Shown here: positions 25,444-36,065 of the stretch, piece by piece
Position numbering within the stretch: the stretch's first letter is position 1
How the letters are laid out: each line of letters opens with the position of its first letter
Assembly (NCBI GenBank): GCA_017642695.1
Contig: JAEPQD010000001.1
Location: 310,001 to 374,000 of the forward strand
Length of the DNA stretch: 64,000 bases
Reading direction: 5' to 3'
Origin: Parvibaculum sp.
Lineage (GTDB): Bacteria > Pseudomonadota > Alphaproteobacteria > Parvibaculales > Parvibaculaceae
The notes under the pieces: model-generated
Seen by the model: only the letters and a program-made list of their open reading frames with translations
Told to the model about the DNA's origin: nothing
Databases searched by the model: none
Made by a program: the position numbers and the translations under genes

Positions 25444-26466
25444 CTATGCCGCCTTCTTCAGATAGCGCGCGCCGAGAATTTCCGCGATCTGCACGGCATT
25501 GAGCGCCGCGCCCTTGCGCAGATTGTCGGAGACGACCCAGATGTTGAGGCCGTTCTCGATCGTCGGGTCGACGCGGATGCGGCTGATATAGGTCGCATAT
25601 TCGCCGACGCATTCGACGGGCGTGACGTAGCCGCCATCCTCATGCTTGTCGACGACGAGACAGCCCGGCGCCTCGCGCAGGATGTCGCGCGCTTCCTCGT
25701 CGGAAATCGGCCGCTCGAACTCGATATTGACGGCTTCGGAATGGCCGACAAAGACGGGCACGCGCACGCAGGTCGCCGTCACCTTGATCTTCGGATCGAG
25801 GATCTTCTTCGTCTCCACCGTCATCTTCCATTCTTCCTTGGTCTGCCCGTCCTCCATGAAGACGTCGATATGGGGAATGACGTTGAAGGCGATCTGCTTG
25901 GTGAACTTGCCCTCGTCGATGCTGTCATTGACGAAAATGGCGCGCGTCTGCGTGAAGAGCTCGTCCATCGCATCCTTGCCGGCGCCCGAAACCGACTGAT
26001 AGGTCGAGACGACGACGCGGCGGATGCCGGCGGCGTCGTGCAGGGGCTTCAGCGCGACGACCATCTGCGCCGTCGAGCAGTTCGGGTTGGCGATGATGTT
26101 CTTCTTCGTGTAGCCCGCAATGGCCGAGGCGTTCACTTCCGGCACGATCAGCGGCACGTCCTGGTCCATCCGCCACTTCGACGAATTGTCGATGACGACG
26201 CAGCCCTTGGCCGCGATCTTCGGCGCCCATTCGGCCGACAGCGTGCCGGACGTCGCCATGAGGCAGATGTCGGTGCCCTGGAAGTCGTAGGTTTCGAGCG
26301 CCTTCACCTTGAGGTTGCGCTCGCCATAGGACACTTCCGTGCCCTGGCTGCGGCGCGAGGCGAGCGCCACGACCTCGTCGGCCGGGAACTCGCGCTCGGC
26401 GAGGATGTTGAGCATTTCGCGGCCCACATTGCCCGTGGCGCCGAGGACGGCAATCTTGTAGCCCAT
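25444..26466 (-). CDS. asd: Aspartate-semialdehyde dehydrogenase
   Basis: NADPH-dependent reductive dephosphorylation of aspartyl phosphate, the branch to lysine, threonine and methionine; 340 residues. It starts MGYKIAVLGATGNVGREML with the NADP fold, carries the catalytic cysteine in NPNCSTAQMVVALKPLHDA, and has the segment STYQSVSGAGKDAMDEL. The start at 26466 is chosen because the 16 upstream codons of the open frame lie in the leuB-asd gap and lack similarity. Last gene of the leuC-leuD-leuB-asd run. Confidence 0.95.
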   Translation of the reverse strand: MGYKIAVLGATGNVGREMLNILAEREFPADEVVALASRRSQGTEVSYGERNLKVKALETYDFQGTDICLMATSGTLSAEWAPKIAAKGCVVIDNSSKWRMDQDVPLIVPEVNASAIAGYTKKNIIANPNCSTAQMVVALKPLHDAAGIRRVVVSTYQSVSGAGKDAMDELFTQTRAIFVNDSIDEGKFTKQIAFNVIPHIDVFMEDGQTKEEWKMTVETKKILDPKIKVTATCVRVPVFVGHSEAVNIEFERPISDEEARDILREAPGCLVVDKHEDGGYVTPVECVGEYATYISRIRVDPTIENGLNIWVVSDNLRKGAALNAVQIAEILGARYLKKAA

Positions 26467-26535
26467 GATCTCATTCCTTGTCTGAGGACCGCCTTGCCCG
26501 GAGCGGTCCTCCAATGGGTCAAGCGGCCGAAAAAT

Positions 26536-27642
26536 CTATCCGTTCAGTTTGGTGAGCGCCGCGAGGATCGCGTCGCCCATTTCCTTGGTGCCGACTTTTT
26601 TCATGCCCGGCTGCATGATGTCGCCGGTGCGAAGCCCGTCGGCGAGAACGGTGTCGACGGCTTTCTCGAGCAGGTCCGCGTCCGCGCCGAGTTCGAAGGT
26701 GTAGCGGAGCGCCATGGCGAAACTGAGAATGGACGCGATCGGGTTCGCGGCGCCCGTGCCCGCGATATCGGGGGCAGAGCCATGCACCGGCTCGTACATG
26801 GCGCAGGCCTTGCCGGAGGCATCCTTCGCGCCGAGGGACGCCGACGGCAGCATGCCGAGCGAGCCCGTGAGCATGGAGGCGATATCGGAAAGCACGTCGC
26901 CGAAGAGGTTGTCCGTCACGATGACGTCGAACTGCTTCGGGTTGCGCACGAGCTGCATGGCGCAATTGTCGGCGAGCATATGTTCGAGCTTCACATCGGC
27001 GAACTTCTCGCCGTGCAGCTTCTTCACTTCCTCGTACCAGAGCACGCCCGACTTCATCACGTTGCGCTTCTCGACCGACATGACGCGGTTGTCGCGCTTC
27101 TTCGCGAGGTCGAAGGCGACTTCCGCGATGCGGCGGATTTCGCTTGTCGTATAGACCTGCGTGTCGACGCCGCGGCGCTCGCCATTGCCGAGATCGGTGA
27201 TTTCCTTCGGCTCGCCGAAATAGACGCCACCGGTGAGCTCGCGCACGATCATGATGTCGAGGCCTTCGACGATCTCGCGCTTCAAGGACGACGCATCGGC
27301 GAGCGCGGCGAAGCAGAGCGCGGGGCGGAGGTTCGCGAAGAGTTCGAGATCCTTGCGGAGACGCAGAAGCCCCGCTTCCGGGCGCCCCTCGTAAGGCACG
27401 TTATCCCACTTCGGCCCGCCGACCGCGCCGAGCAGCACGGCATCCGCCTTTTTCGCCTTCTCGACCGTCTCGTCCGTCACCGCGACGCCATGCGCGTCGT
27501 AGCAGCAGCCGCCGACGAGCTCGTTCTCGATGCTGGCGTCGAAGCCACGCTTCTCGTTGAACCAGCCGATCACGCGCTCGACCTCGCCCATGACTTCCGG
27601 GCCGATGCCGTCGCCGGCGACGATGAGGATGTTTCTTGTCAT
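26536..27642 (-). CDS. leuB: 3-isopropylmalate dehydrogenase
   Basis: NAD-dependent oxidative decarboxylation of 3-isopropylmalate in leucine synthesis, 368 residues from [20 protein letters not shown] at 27642. The substrate loop appears in [17 protein letters not shown], the catalytic region in [15 protein letters not shown] and the metal-binding aspartates in [36 protein letters not shown] binds NAD. A longer frame to 27780 overlaps leuD and is not used. Confidence 0.96.
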   Translation of the reverse strand: MTRNILIVAGDGIGPEVMGEVERVIGWFNEKRGFDASIENELVGGCCYDAHGVAVTDETVEKAKKADAVLLGAVGGPKWDNVPYEGRPEAGLLRLRKDLELFANLRPALCFAALADASSLKREIVEGLDIMIVRELTGGVYFGEPKEITDLGNGERRGVDTQVYTTSEIRRIAEVAFDLAKKRDNRVMSVEKRNVMKSGVLWYEEVKKLHGEKFADVKLEHMLADNCAMQLVRNPKQFDVIVTDNLFGDVLSDIASMLTGSLGMLPSASLGAKDASGKACAMYEPVHGSAPDIAGTGAANPIASILSFAMALRYTFELGADADLLEKAVDTVLADGLRTGDIMQPGMKKVGTKEMGDAILAALTKLNG

Positions 27643-27677
27643 TGAATTGCTTTTCTTTCGAATATTCACACGCGCCG

Positions 27678-28283
27678 TCAGAGCCAGGGCTGTTCGGCTT
27701 CGAGTTTCTTTTCGAAGCCGGCGATCTTCGCTTCCTTCTTCAGCGTGAGACCGACGCCGTCGAGGCCTTCGAGCAGGCAATGCTTGCGGAAGGGGTCGAT
27801 GTCGAAACTGATGACGCCGCCATCCGGCCCGCGGATCTCCTGCGCTTCGAGATCGACGGTGACAACGGCGTTCGAGCCGCGCTCCGCATCGTCCATCAGC
27901 TTATCGACTTCTTCCTGCGGCAGCACGATGGGCAGAATGCCGTTCTGGAAGCAGTTGTTGTAGAAGATGTCGGCGAAGCTCGGCGCGATGACGCAGCGGA
28001 TGCCGAAATCGAGGAGCGCCCATGGCGCATGCTCACGGCTCGACCCGCAGCCGAAATTCTCGCCCGTGACGAGAATCTGCGCATTGCGATAGGCCGGCTT
28101 GTTCAGCACGAAATCCGGAATCTCCTTGCCCTCATCGTCATAGCGCATCTCGTCGAACAGGTTCTTGCCGAGACCCGTGCGCTTGATCGTCTTCAGGAAC
28201 TGCTTCGGGATGATCATGTCGGTATCGACATTGATGATCGGCAGCGGCGCCGCGACGCCCGTCAGCTTGTTGAACTTGTCCAT
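27678..28283 (-). CDS. leuD: 3-isopropylmalate dehydratase small subunit
   Basis: Small subunit of isopropylmalate isomerase, 201 residues, carrying the swivel domain. Motifs include [16 protein letters not shown] at the start, the substrate loop [20 protein letters not shown] and [20 protein letters not shown]. It lies 8 bases downstream of leuC, with which it forms the active enzyme. Confidence 0.96.
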   Translation of the reverse strand: MDKFNKLTGVAAPLPIINVDTDMIIPKQFLKTIKRTGLGKNLFDEMRYDDEGKEIPDFVLNKPAYRNAQILVTGENFGCGSSREHAPWALLDFGIRCVIAPSFADIFYNNCFQNGILPIVLPQEEVDKLMDDAERGSNAVVTVDLEAQEIRGPDGGVISFDIDPFRKHCLLEGLDGVGLTLKKEAKIAGFEKKLEAEQPWL

Positions 28284-28291
28284 CGTTCCCC

Positions 28292-29713
28292 TCAGTTCCC
28301 GAATTCACGCACGTCAGTGAAATGGCCCTCGATCGCCGCCGCGACCGCCATGGCGGGCGAGACGAGATGCGTGCGGCCGCCGCGGCCCTGACGGCCCTCG
28401 AAATTGCGGTTCGACGTGGACGCGCAGCGTTCGCCCGGCGCCAGCTTGTCGGCGTTCATCGCGAGGCACATGGAGCAGCCAGGCTCGCGCCATTCGAAGC
28501 CCGCTTCGAGGAAGATCTTGTCGAGACCTTCCTTCTCGGCCTGCTCCTTCACGAGGCCGGAGCCGGGCACCACCATCGCATTGACGGTGGATGCCACCTT
28601 GCGGCCTGCCTTGATCGCCTTCTCGGCGATGACGGCGGCGGCGCGCAGATCCTCGATGCGGCCATTGGTGCAGGAGCCGATGAAGACGCGGTCGATCTTT
28701 ACTTCGTTGATCGGCGTACCGGGCGTGAGGCCCATATAGTCGAGCGCGCGGCGCATCGACGTCGCATGCGCCTCGTCCTTCACATTCGCCGGATCGGGAA
28801 TGCGGTCCGTGATCTTGATCACGTTTTCCGGGCTCGTGCCCCAGGTGATGAGCGGCGGCAGGTTCGCGATGTCGATGGTGATTTCCTTGTCGAACTTCGC
28901 ACCTTCGTCGGACGGCAGCGTCTTCCAGTACTCGACCGCCATCTCCCACGCCTTGCCCTTGGGCGCGCGCGGGCGGCCTTCGAGATAGGCATAGGTCTTT
29001 TCATCGGGCGCGATGAGGCCGGCACGGGCGCCGCCCTCGATCGTCATGTTGCAGACGGTCATGCGGCCTTCCATGGAAAGGTCGCGGATCGCCTCGCCCG
29101 CATATTCGATGACATAGCCGGTGCCGCCTGCCGTGCCGATCTCGCCGATGATCGCAAGCACGATGTCCTTCGCGGTGAAACCTTCCGGCGCCTTGCCGAC
29201 CACATTGATCCGCATGTTCTTCGCCTTGGACTGGATCAGCGTCTGGGTCGCGAGCACATGTTCGACCTCCGACGTGCCGATGCCATGCGCGAGCGCGCCG
29301 AAGGCGCCATGCGTGGAGGTGTGGCTGTCGCCACAGACGATGGTCGTGCCGGGCAGCGTGAAGCCCTGCTCCGGGCCGACGATGTGCACGATGCCCTGGC
29401 GGATATCGGACATCTGCAGATATTCGACGCCGAAATCCTGCGCGTTGTGCTCGAGCGTCTCGACCTGGATGCGGCTTTCCTCGTCGGCGATACCCTTGGA
29501 ACGGTCGGTCGTCGGCACGTTGTGGTCGGCGACGGCAAGCGTCTTCAGCGGCGCGTGAACCTTGCGTTTCGCCATGCGCAGACCCTCGAAGGCCTGCGGG
29601 CTCGTGACCTCGTGCACGAGATGCCGGTCGATATAGAGGAGGCCGGTGCCGTCCTCGGCCATCTCGACCAGATGGGCATCCCAGATTTTGTCGTACATTG
29701 TGCGAGGGGCCAT
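28292..29713 (-). CDS. leuC: 3-isopropylmalate dehydratase large subunit
   Basis: Large, [4Fe-4S]-containing subunit of isopropylmalate isomerase, 473 residues. Typical features are [40 protein letters not shown], the cluster cysteine in [17 protein letters not shown] and [20 protein letters not shown], and [20 protein letters not shown]. First gene of the leu operon; its promoter must lie between 29714 and the rplS terminator. Confidence 0.96.
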   Translation of the reverse strand: MAPRTMYDKIWDAHLVEMAEDGTGLLYIDRHLVHEVTSPQAFEGLRMAKRKVHAPLKTLAVADHNVPTTDRSKGIADEESRIQVETLEHNAQDFGVEYLQMSDIRQGIVHIVGPEQGFTLPGTTIVCGDSHTSTHGAFGALAHGIGTSEVEHVLATQTLIQSKAKNMRINVVGKAPEGFTAKDIVLAIIGEIGTAGGTGYVIEYAGEAIRDLSMEGRMTVCNMTIEGGARAGLIAPDEKTYAYLEGRPRAPKGKAWEMAVEYWKTLPSDEGAKFDKEITIDIANLPPLITWGTSPENVIKITDRIPDPANVKDEAHATSMRRALDYMGLTPGTPINEVKIDRVFIGSCTNGRIEDLRAAAVIAEKAIKAGRKVASTVNAMVVPGSGLVKEQAEKEGLDKIFLEAGFEWREPGCSMCLAMNADKLAPGERCASTSNRNFEGRQGRGGRTHLVSPAMAVAAAIEGHFTDVREFGN

Positions 29714-29793
29714 TTTCTTCTCTTCCTTCGGGCGGTCCCGCGGACCGCCGCATTCCTTCTTTGCGTCAGATAGATATTCGCTTGCCGCGCAAC

Positions 29794-29834
29794 AAAAAAG
29801 CGGGCCCGGGGCGCTTGGGCGCCCTGCCCGCTTT
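29794..29834 (-). terminator. Rho-independent terminator of the ribosomal-protein operon
   Basis: On the minus strand AAAAGCGGGC and GCCCGCTTTTTT bracket a second inner stem (GGCGC/GCGCC). It lies about 30 bases after the rplS stop and before leuC, and separates the two transcription units. Confidence 0.8.
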
Positions 29835-29865
29835 TCGAGACAGTCTCCGCGTTATGCGGACGAAA

Positions 29866-30264
29866 TCAGGCGGCGCCAGTCTCTTTCGAGCGGGTCTTGT
29901 CCTGTTTCTCGGTAATTCGGGCGGCCTTGCCGCGCAGACCGCGCAGGTAGTAGAGCTTCGCGCGGCGCACGCGGCCCTTGCGGACCACCTTGATGCTGTC
30001 CACGAGCGGGCTGTAGAGCGGGAACACACGCTCGACGCCTTCGCCGTAGGAAATCTTGCGGACAGTGAAGTTCTCGTTGATGCCGCCGCCGGCGCGCGCG
30101 ATGCACACGCCTTCATAGGCCTGGACGCGCTCGCGCGTGCCTTCAACCACCTTCACATTTACCTGCAGCGTGTCGCCGGGGGCGAAATCGGGGATGGTCT
30201 TGCCATTCGTCAGCGTTTCCATCTGCTCCTGATCGAGCTGCTCGATGATATTCATGGGTCTCAA
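29866..30264 (-). CDS. rplS: 50S ribosomal protein L19
   Basis: Ribosomal protein at the 30S-50S interface, 132 residues. The sequence [52 protein letters not shown] and [17 protein letters not shown] are family-typical. Last gene of the ffh-rpsP-rimM-trmD-rplS series, followed by a strong terminator. Confidence 0.97.
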   Translation of the reverse strand: MRPMNIIEQLDQEQMETLTNGKTIPDFAPGDTLQVNVKVVEGTRERVQAYEGVCIARAGGGINENFTVRKISYGEGVERVFPLYSPLVDSIKVVRKGRVRRAKLYYLRGLRGKAARITEKQDKTRSKETGAA

Positions 30265-30311
30265 CCTCGGGTATGAAGGCGGTCCGGGCTCAAAACGGAA
30301 CTTTCCCGCCC

Positions 30312-30325
30312 GGAAGCGCGCTTCC
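30312..30325. repeat. 14-bp perfect palindrome between trmD and rplS
   Basis: GGAAGCGCGCTTCC sits in the 93-base gap between trmD and rplS. It could be a processing stem or an internal regulatory site. Confidence 0.3.
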
Positions 30326-30357
30326 CTAACACATATATTGCACGTTGGCGACTATCT

Positions 30358-31068
30358 TCAGGACCGGTCCCGGAGAAATTTTTCCCAGAGATCGGGCCGC
30401 CTTTCCTTCGTCGTCTCTTCGGCCCGGGCCCTGCGCCAGGCCTTGACCTTGCCATGATCGCCGGAGGTCAGAACCGGCGGTATCTCGCGGCCCTCGAACG
30501 TCTGGGGCCTTGTGTAATGCGGGTATTCGAGAAGCCCGCCCTCAAAACTCTCATCCTCTCCCGACGCCTCTTTGCCCATCACCCCCGGCAGCAGCCGGAT
30601 AACGGCATCGAGAAGCGCGATTGCCGCCGGTTCCCCGCCGGAAAGCACGAAATCCCCGAGGCTCACCTCCTCCATCTGCCGCGCCTCGATGACCCGCTGG
30701 TCGAGCCCCTCGAAACGCCCGCAAAGGAGCGCAACCCCGGGCCCCGAGGCGAGTTCCCGGACCCTCTTCTGGGTCAGCGGACGCCCCCTCGGGCTCAGAT
30801 AGATCAGCGGCCGGGGGTCACCCGCCGGGTGGACCGCATCGACCGCCGCCGCCACGACATCCGCCCGCATCACCATGCCGGCCCCGCCGCCCGCGGGCGT
30901 GTCGTCCACCGACCGGTGCCGGTCGGTCGCATACCTGCGAATATCGACCGTTTCGAGCCGCCAGAGCCCCGCTTCGAGCGCCCGGCCCGCGAGCGAGATG
31001 CCGAGCGGCCCCGGAAACATCTCCGGGAAGAGCGTCAGCACCGTCGCGGACCAGCCTTCAGTCATCAC
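30358..31068 (-). CDS. trmD: tRNA (guanine-N1)-methyltransferase
   Basis: Methylates G37 of tRNAs that have G36, preventing frameshifts. The 236-residue SPOUT enzyme shows [20 protein letters not shown] at the start, the linker [17 protein letters not shown], and the knot [16 protein letters not shown] with [20 protein letters not shown]. It overlaps the rimM end by 11 bases, indicating coupling. Confidence 0.96.
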   Translation of the reverse strand: MMTEGWSATVLTLFPEMFPGPLGISLAGRALEAGLWRLETVDIRRYATDRHRSVDDTPAGGGAGMVMRADVVAAAVDAVHPAGDPRPLIYLSPRGRPLTQKRVRELASGPGVALLCGRFEGLDQRVIEARQMEEVSLGDFVLSGGEPAAIALLDAVIRLLPGVMGKEASGEDESFEGGLLEYPHYTRPQTFEGREIPPVLTSGDHGKVKAWRRARAEETTKERRPDLWEKFLRDRS

Positions 31069-31609
31069 CCGCTCCCGAAGCCTCGTCGCCGAAGGTGCCG
31101 AGAGGCGGGTCGATAACGACCTTGCCGCCTTCGATATCCACTTCCGGCACGTTCTCGTCCGTGAAGGCCATCAGCACCGTCTCGCCACCGCCCTCCGGCG
31201 CGATCTCAAGCAGATCGCCCGCGCCGAAATTCTGCACCGCCGCGATCCGGCCATAGCCCGTGCCGTCCGTTCCGACAGCCCGGAGCCCGACGAGGTCGGC
31301 GTGGTACCAGCCTTCCTCGTCCTCATCCGTCTCCGGCAGGCGCTCACGCGGCACGTAGAGTTCGGTGCCCCTGAGCGCGGCCGCCGCGTCGCGATCGGCG
31401 ATCCCTTCGAGACGGCAGATGACGAGATCCTTCGCCATGCCTTTCGTCTCGATGGCGAAGCGCCGCTTGCCGTCCTTCGTCGCAACCGGCCCGTAGGCGG
31501 CGACCGCTTCGGGCTCTTCGGTAAAAGGCTTCACGCGGACAAGACCGCGTACGCCGTGCGCGCCGGTGACGACGCCCACACAGACCGGTTTGCGCTCTCC
31601 GTCACCCAT
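31058..31609 (-). CDS. rimM: Ribosome maturation factor RimM
   Basis: Assembly factor for the 30S head domain that binds S19, 183 residues. The N-terminal domain opens [20 protein letters not shown] and the PRC-barrel half includes [15 protein letters not shown] and [20 protein letters not shown]. It lies between rpsP and trmD in the standard operon order. Confidence 0.95.
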   Translation of the reverse strand: MGDGERKPVCVGVVTGAHGVRGLVRVKPFTEEPEAVAAYGPVATKDGKRRFAIETKGMAKDLVICRLEGIADRDAAAALRGTELYVPRERLPETDEDEEGWYHADLVGLRAVGTDGTGYGRIAAVQNFGAGDLLEIAPEGGGETVLMAFTDENVPEVDIEGGKVVIDPPLGTFGDEASGAGDD

Positions 31610-31630
31610 CGGCGCGGCGCGCAGGCGTCG

Positions 31631-32056
31631 TTACGCCTGCGCCTCTTCGGCCGGAGCTTCCGCTGCAGGCGCTTCCTCGGCGGGCGCCTCGGCAGCGGCC
31701 TTCGCGGCTTCGGCGGCTTCTTCCGCCGCCATGCGCGCAGCTTCGAGACGCTCCTGCGCCTTCGCCTTGGGCTTCGACTTTTCCGGGTTGTTGCGCTGGG
31801 CACGCTTGTAGACGCCGGCATCGTCGAGGAAGCGGGCGACGCGGTCGGTCGGCAGCGCGCCGACGGAGAGCCAGTGCTTCGCACGCTCGATGTCGACCTT
31901 GATACGCTCCGCATCGTCCTTCGGCAGCAGCGGGTTGAACGTGCCGATCTTCTCGATGAAGCGGCCGTCGCGGGGCGAACGCGTGTCGGCAATCACCACG
32001 CGGTAGAAGGGACGCTTCTTGGCGCCACCACGGGCGAGCCGGATTTTGAGAGCCAT
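31631..32056 (-). CDS. rpsP: 30S ribosomal protein S16 with long Ala/Glu-rich tail
   Basis: Ribosomal protein S16. The core, residues 1 to about 85 ([40 protein letters not shown]), is standard. The protein is 141 residues against about 80-90 for many bacteria. The excess is an Ala/Glu/Pro-rich C-terminal tail ([20 protein letters not shown]), an extension often seen in alphaproteobacterial S16 proteins and probably disordered. Confidence 0.96.
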   Translation of the reverse strand: MALKIRLARGGAKKRPFYRVVIADTRSPRDGRFIEKIGTFNPLLPKDDAERIKVDIERAKHWLSVGALPTDRVARFLDDAGVYKRAQRNNPEKSKPKAKAQERLEAARMAAEEAAEAAKAAAEAPAEEAPAAEAPAEEAQA

Positions 32057-32137
32057 CTTGTCTTACCTTTCAAGTAGTCCGGCCAATGCGTTTTCGAGGC
32101 CGGCGTTTCATTCATCCGTGTACGAATTCAGAGAAGT

Positions 32138-33649
32138 TCATTTTTTCTTCTTGCCGGTGGGGAGCCCTGGAAGACCGGGCGCGTTGCCACCGAAACCCGA
32201 TCCCGGAAGGCCGGGCAAACCACCCGGACCTTTCGGAAACCCGCCTTGCGGCAGCATCTTTTGCAGCGCCTGCGGATCGCCCGCCATCTCGGGCGGCATT
32301 TCCGGCGCACCGCCGCCGAAGAGCTTCGACATCATGCCGCCCTTCTGGCGGCCCATCATTTTCATCATGTCCGCCATCTGACGGTGGAGCTTCAGGAGCC
32401 GGTTGATCTCCTGAACTTCCGTGCCGGAACCGCGGGCCACGCGCTTCTTGCGGCTCGCATTGAGGAGCTTCGGATTCTCGCGCTCCTTCTTCGTCATCGA
32501 GGAGATGATCGCGGCCTGGCGCTTGACGACACTGTCGTCCATATGCGCCTGCGCCGCCTGCATCTGCGCCTTGTTGACGCCGGGCAGCAGACCGAGCACG
32601 CCCTTCATGCCGCCCATGCGGCCCATCTGCGCGAGCTGTTCGGCCATGTCGTTGAGGTCGAACTGGCCCTTGCGCATGCGCTCGGCCATCTTGTTCGCCT
32701 TTTCGGCGTCGATGGTCTCGGCGGCTTTCTCGACAAGGCTGACGACATCGCCCATGCCGAGGATGCGGCCCGCGACGCGGTCGGCGCGGAAATCCTCCAG
32801 CGCGTCCATCTTTTCGCCGGTGCCGAGCAGCTTGATCGGAACGCCGGTAACGGCGCGCATGGAAAGCGCGGCGCCGCCGCGTCCGTCGCCGTCGACACGC
32901 GTCAGCACGATGCCGGTGACGCCGATGCGGCTGTTGAACTGCTCCGCGACATTGACCGCGTCCTGACCGGTCAGGCTGTCTGCGACGAGAAGCGTTTCGT
33001 GCGGGTTGGCGACGTCGCGCACTTCGGCAACTTCGGCCATCAACTCTTCGTCGATATGGATGCGGCCCGCCGTGTCGAGCATCAATACGTCGAAGCCGCC
33101 GAGACGCGCGGCCTCGACGGCGCGCTTCGCGATGGCGACGGGCTGCTGGCCCGCGACGATCGGCAGCGTCGCAATGCCCGCCTGTTCGCCGAGAATCTTC
33201 AACTGTTCCTGGGCGGCGGGACGGCGCGTGTCGAGGGACGCCATCATGACCTTGCGCTTGTCGCGCGCGGTCATGCGTTTCGCGATCTTGGCGGTCGAGG
33301 TCGTCTTGCCGGAGCCCTGCAGGCCGACCATCATGAGCACGACCGGCGCGGCGGCACGCAGCGAGATCGAGGTATCGGCTTCCGTGCCGCCCAGCATCTC
33401 GACGAGTTCGTCGTGAACGATCTTGATGACCTGCTGGCCCGGCGTGACCGACTTCAGGACTTCGTGGCCGACCGCACGGGCCTTGACCTTGTCGATGAAG
33501 GATTTGGCGACGGGCAGCGCGACATCGGCCTCGAGGAGCGCCCGGCGCACCTCGCGCATGGCTTCGTCCACGTCCTTCTCGGAGAGCGCACCGCGCCCCT
33601 TGAGCCGGGAAAGAACATCGCCGAGGCGGCCTGAGAGATTCTCGAACAC
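32138..33649 (-). CDS. ffh: Signal recognition particle protein Ffh
   Basis: SRP GTPase that targets nascent membrane proteins to FtsY. The 503 residues contain the N domain, the G domain with GLQGSGKTTSTAKIAKRM near residue 105, DTAGRIHIDEELM and TRVDGDGRGGAALS, and the M domain from about 320, ending in a Gly/Pro/Met-rich tail (GGFPKGPGGLPGLPGSGFGG). Its receptor gene ftsY lies at 37321. Confidence 0.97.
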   Translation of the reverse strand: MFENLSGRLGDVLSRLKGRGALSEKDVDEAMREVRRALLEADVALPVAKSFIDKVKARAVGHEVLKSVTPGQQVIKIVHDELVEMLGGTEADTSISLRAAAPVVLMMVGLQGSGKTTSTAKIAKRMTARDKRKVMMASLDTRRPAAQEQLKILGEQAGIATLPIVAGQQPVAIAKRAVEAARLGGFDVLMLDTAGRIHIDEELMAEVAEVRDVANPHETLLVADSLTGQDAVNVAEQFNSRIGVTGIVLTRVDGDGRGGAALSMRAVTGVPIKLLGTGEKMDALEDFRADRVAGRILGMGDVVSLVEKAAETIDAEKANKMAERMRKGQFDLNDMAEQLAQMGRMGGMKGVLGLLPGVNKAQMQAAQAHMDDSVVKRQAAIISSMTKKERENPKLLNASRKKRVARGSGTEVQEINRLLKLHRQMADMMKMMGRQKGGMMSKLFGGGAPEMPPEMAGDPQALQKMLPQGGFPKGPGGLPGLPGSGFGGNAPGLPGLPTGKKKK

Positions 33650-33796
33650 GGGTTCGCTAAATCCTTGTCACACAAAGCAAAATCGCTTCCGCGAGCGAAT
33701 ATCGCCGGCGGAAGTTGACCCGGGCTCCATGCCTCGGGCGGGTCGGGGCGCAACAATGTCCCGAAAACGTGGGCGGAACCTAGGGGCTGAAGCCCC

Positions 33797-34279
33797 TCAA
33801 GTCAATGATTTCAGGAGGAGTTTCAGGGTGGCCTCGCCGAAGGCCCGCATATTGGCCGCCCTGTCCGCCGACCCCGTGCTGATGGTGATGGAAGCGGGTT
33901 TCGGCCCCGCAAGGCCGATGGTGGCGGTGCCCGGTCCCGGGCCGTAAGGCGAGCCCGACGGACCCGATGCCCCCATTTCCGAAATCGCCCAGGTTGCCCC
34001 GAACTTCTCGCGCACGACCTCGGCCATCGCCGCGACATAGGGCTCGGTGAGCGGCTTCACGTCCGGCGCGGGCGGACCCTGAAGCGCATAGAGGGCCTTC
34101 CCCGCCTGCCGCGTATAGATGACGGTCGAGCCCAGATAGAAGGCCGACGCACCCGGCTGCGCGACGAGGGCCGCCGAAACGAGCCCGCCCATCGAACTCT
34201 CCGAAAGAGCAAGCGTTTCGCCGCGCTTCTTCAGCACGTCGGCGACTTCGGCGGCGAGGGGCAGCAGGCTTTCCATCAC
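33797..34279 (-). CDS. pncC: CinA C-terminal-domain protein, nicotinamide-nucleotide amidase-like
   Basis: Stand-alone CinA C-terminal domain, 160 residues, related to the NMN deamidase PncC. The segment LALSESSMGGLVSAALVAQP corresponds to the active-site loop of the family (AESCTGG in E. coli), with Ser-Met in place of Cys-Thr. YLGSTVIYTRQAGKALYALQ and WAISEMGASGPSGSPYG follow. It overlaps the PIG-L gene by four bases (ATGA). Activity on NMN is probable but not certain given the altered loop. Confidence 0.8.
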   Translation of the reverse strand: MMESLLPLAAEVADVLKKRGETLALSESSMGGLVSAALVAQPGASAFYLGSTVIYTRQAGKALYALQGPPAPDVKPLTEPYVAAMAEVVREKFGATWAISEMGASGPSGSPYGPGPGTATIGLAGPKPASITISTGSADRAANMRAFGEATLKLLLKSLT

Positions 34280-35121
34280 TTCTCTCCGATATCGGCGGCA
34301 CCCCGCACCGCGTAAAGCTCCTTGTCCCAGACCAGATAGAGCAGCCGGGCCGGGACGCCATAGGCCTTGCGGACATAGTCGCCCTGCGAGGCGTGGATTT
34401 CCCAGCCTTTGAGCTTGGAACCCGTGTTGCCTGGCACGGCGTGCGTAGGCGCAGGCTGGTTTTCGACCACGAAACGCCCGGTTTCTCCGGCAAGCCGTGC
34501 CATCGCCCGGGGAGGTGTCAGCGCATAGGCGACATGGGACGGGCCGCGATACTCTCCCTCGCCCGCCCGCAGCCGAAGGATCGCCTGTTCGGCGGCAAGC
34601 CCCATGCGCATATGGTCCTTGTGACCCGTGGCGCCGCTGGCGGGCCAGAAGGTGACGACGAGGTCCGGCCGGTAACGCGCCATGGCCTCCGCAACGCGGG
34701 CGACGAGTTCGTCCATCGGCACATCCGGCACACCGCCATCGGGATAATCCCAGACCTCCTGCTCGTCGATGCCGAGCGCAAAGCCGTTCTTCAGGACTTC
34801 CGCGTGGCGGATGACACCGAGGTCGCGCTGCCGGGCAACAACGGGGACCTGGGTCCCCGCCTCGCCGCGCGTCGCGGTTACCTGCGCCACATAGGCCCCG
34901 TCGGCCTTGGCGGAGGTGATGAGCCCGTTCGCGAGCTGCTCGTCGTCGGGATGGGCGAAGACGGTCATCACCCGTTTCGCGCCGAGTTCACCCGCAAGCG
35001 AGGAAACATGTTTCGCTTCCGGCGCCTCGAAGAGCCGGTTCACCCACACGAACCCCGCAATGCCCGCAACAACCAGAGCCGCCGCCGCGATCCCGAGCGC
35101 CCAGATCATGATGCCCCTCAT
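34276..35121 (-). CDS. PIG-L family deacetylase, membrane anchored
   Basis: Zinc-dependent N-acetylglucosaminyl-type deacetylase of 281 residues from ATG 35121. One N-terminal membrane segment (IWALGIAAAALVVAGIAGFV) is followed by the PIG-L motifs VFAHPDDEQLANG and SGATGHKDHMRMGL, which supply metal ligands and the catalytic aspartate. The substrate is unknown. It is translationally coupled to the CinA-like gene. An internal start at 35109 is also possible. Confidence 0.85.
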   Translation of the reverse strand: MRGIMIWALGIAAAALVVAGIAGFVWVNRLFEAPEAKHVSSLAGELGAKRVMTVFAHPDDEQLANGLITSAKADGAYVAQVTATRGEAGTQVPVVARQRDLGVIRHAEVLKNGFALGIDEQEVWDYPDGGVPDVPMDELVARVAEAMARYRPDLVVTFWPASGATGHKDHMRMGLAAEQAILRLRAGEGEYRGPSHVAYALTPPRAMARLAGETGRFVVENQPAPTHAVPGNTGSKLKGWEIHASQGDYVRKAYGVPARLLYLVWDKELYAVRGAADIGEK

Positions 35122-35195
35122 TTCTCCCCCGCCGTTCTCCGCTTTTGCCCCACTACTGGCACAAAGAGCCAAAAAGGGCCATATAGGTGCGCATC

Positions 35196-36065
35196 ATGAC
35201 CGGCGTGACGCATCATTTCCTGAAGATGAACGGGCTCGGCAACGACTTCGTCGTGCTGGACCTGCGCCGCGCGCCGCTCGCGCTCGACGACACGGTCGCG
35301 CGCCGGATCGCCGACCGGGAAAACGGCATCGGCTGCGACCAGCTCATCACCATCGAAAATCCGCGCCATGGCGGCGACGTCTTCATGGGCATCCGCAACC
35401 ATGATGGCGGCACGGTGGAAGCCTGCGGCAATGCCGCGCGCTGCATCGGCAAGCTGATCCTCGACGAAACGGGCAAGGATGCCGTCACGATCGAGACGCT
35501 GGGCGGCGACACAATAGCGACACATGCCGATGGCGAGGACATCACCGTCGATATGGGCACTCCGCGCCTCCTGTGGAACGAGATTCCGCTGTCGGAAGAG
35601 TTCCAGGACACGCGCGCCATCGAACTGGAAGTCGGGCCGCTCGGCGCGCCGATCATGCATTCGCCGGGCGTGGTCAATGTCGGCAACCCGCACGCCATCT
35701 TCTTCGTCGACGATGTGGACGCGATCGACCTCGCACGTTCCGGCCCGATGCTCGAAAATCACCCGCTGTTTCCCGAGCGCGCGAACATCTCCGTCGCGCA
35801 GCTGATCTCGCCCACGCATCTGAAGCTGCGCACCTGGGAGCGCGGCGTCGGGCTGACCAGGGCCTGCGGCACGGCCGCCTGCGCCTCGACCGTCGCCGCC
35901 ATCCGCCGCCGCAAGACGGAACGCAAGATCACCGTGAGCCTGCCGGGTGGCGACCTCACCGTCGAATGGCGCGAGGCGGACAACCATATCTACATGACGG
36001 GGCCCGCGACCTTCGACTATGAAGGCGAGCTCGACCCCGCGCTGCTGAGCGGAGCGGCGGCATGA
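35196..36065 (+). CDS. dapF: Diaminopimelate epimerase
   Basis: Converts LL- to meso-diaminopimelate for lysine and peptidoglycan, 289 residues. It starts HHFLKMNGLGNDFVVLDLRR and has the two catalytic cysteines in EACGNAARCIG and TRACGTAACASTV. ATG 35196 is preferred to the GTG at 35187. The last bases overlap the mtaB start (ATGA). Confidence 0.96.
   Translation: MTGVTHHFLKMNGLGNDFVVLDLRRAPLALDDTVARRIADRENGIGCDQLITIENPRHGGDVFMGIRNHDGGTVEACGNAARCIGKLILDETGKDAVTIETLGGDTIATHADGEDITVDMGTPRLLWNEIPLSEEFQDTRAIELEVGPLGAPIMHSPGVVNVGNPHAIFFVDDVDAIDLARSGPMLENHPLFPERANISVAQLISPTHLKLRTWERGVGLTRACGTAACASTVAAIRRRKTERKITVSLPGGDLTVEWREADNHIYMTGPATFDYEGELDPALLSGAAA

Noticed and set aside
25642..27645. A 667-codon open frame on the plus strand over asd and leuB
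   Set aside because: It covers two certain genes on the other strand and has shadow composition rich in Arg, His, Asp and Glu.
30358..31609. Possible error because trmD and rimM overlap by 11 bases
   Set aside because: Both products are complete and the operon order is standard; short overlaps are common here.
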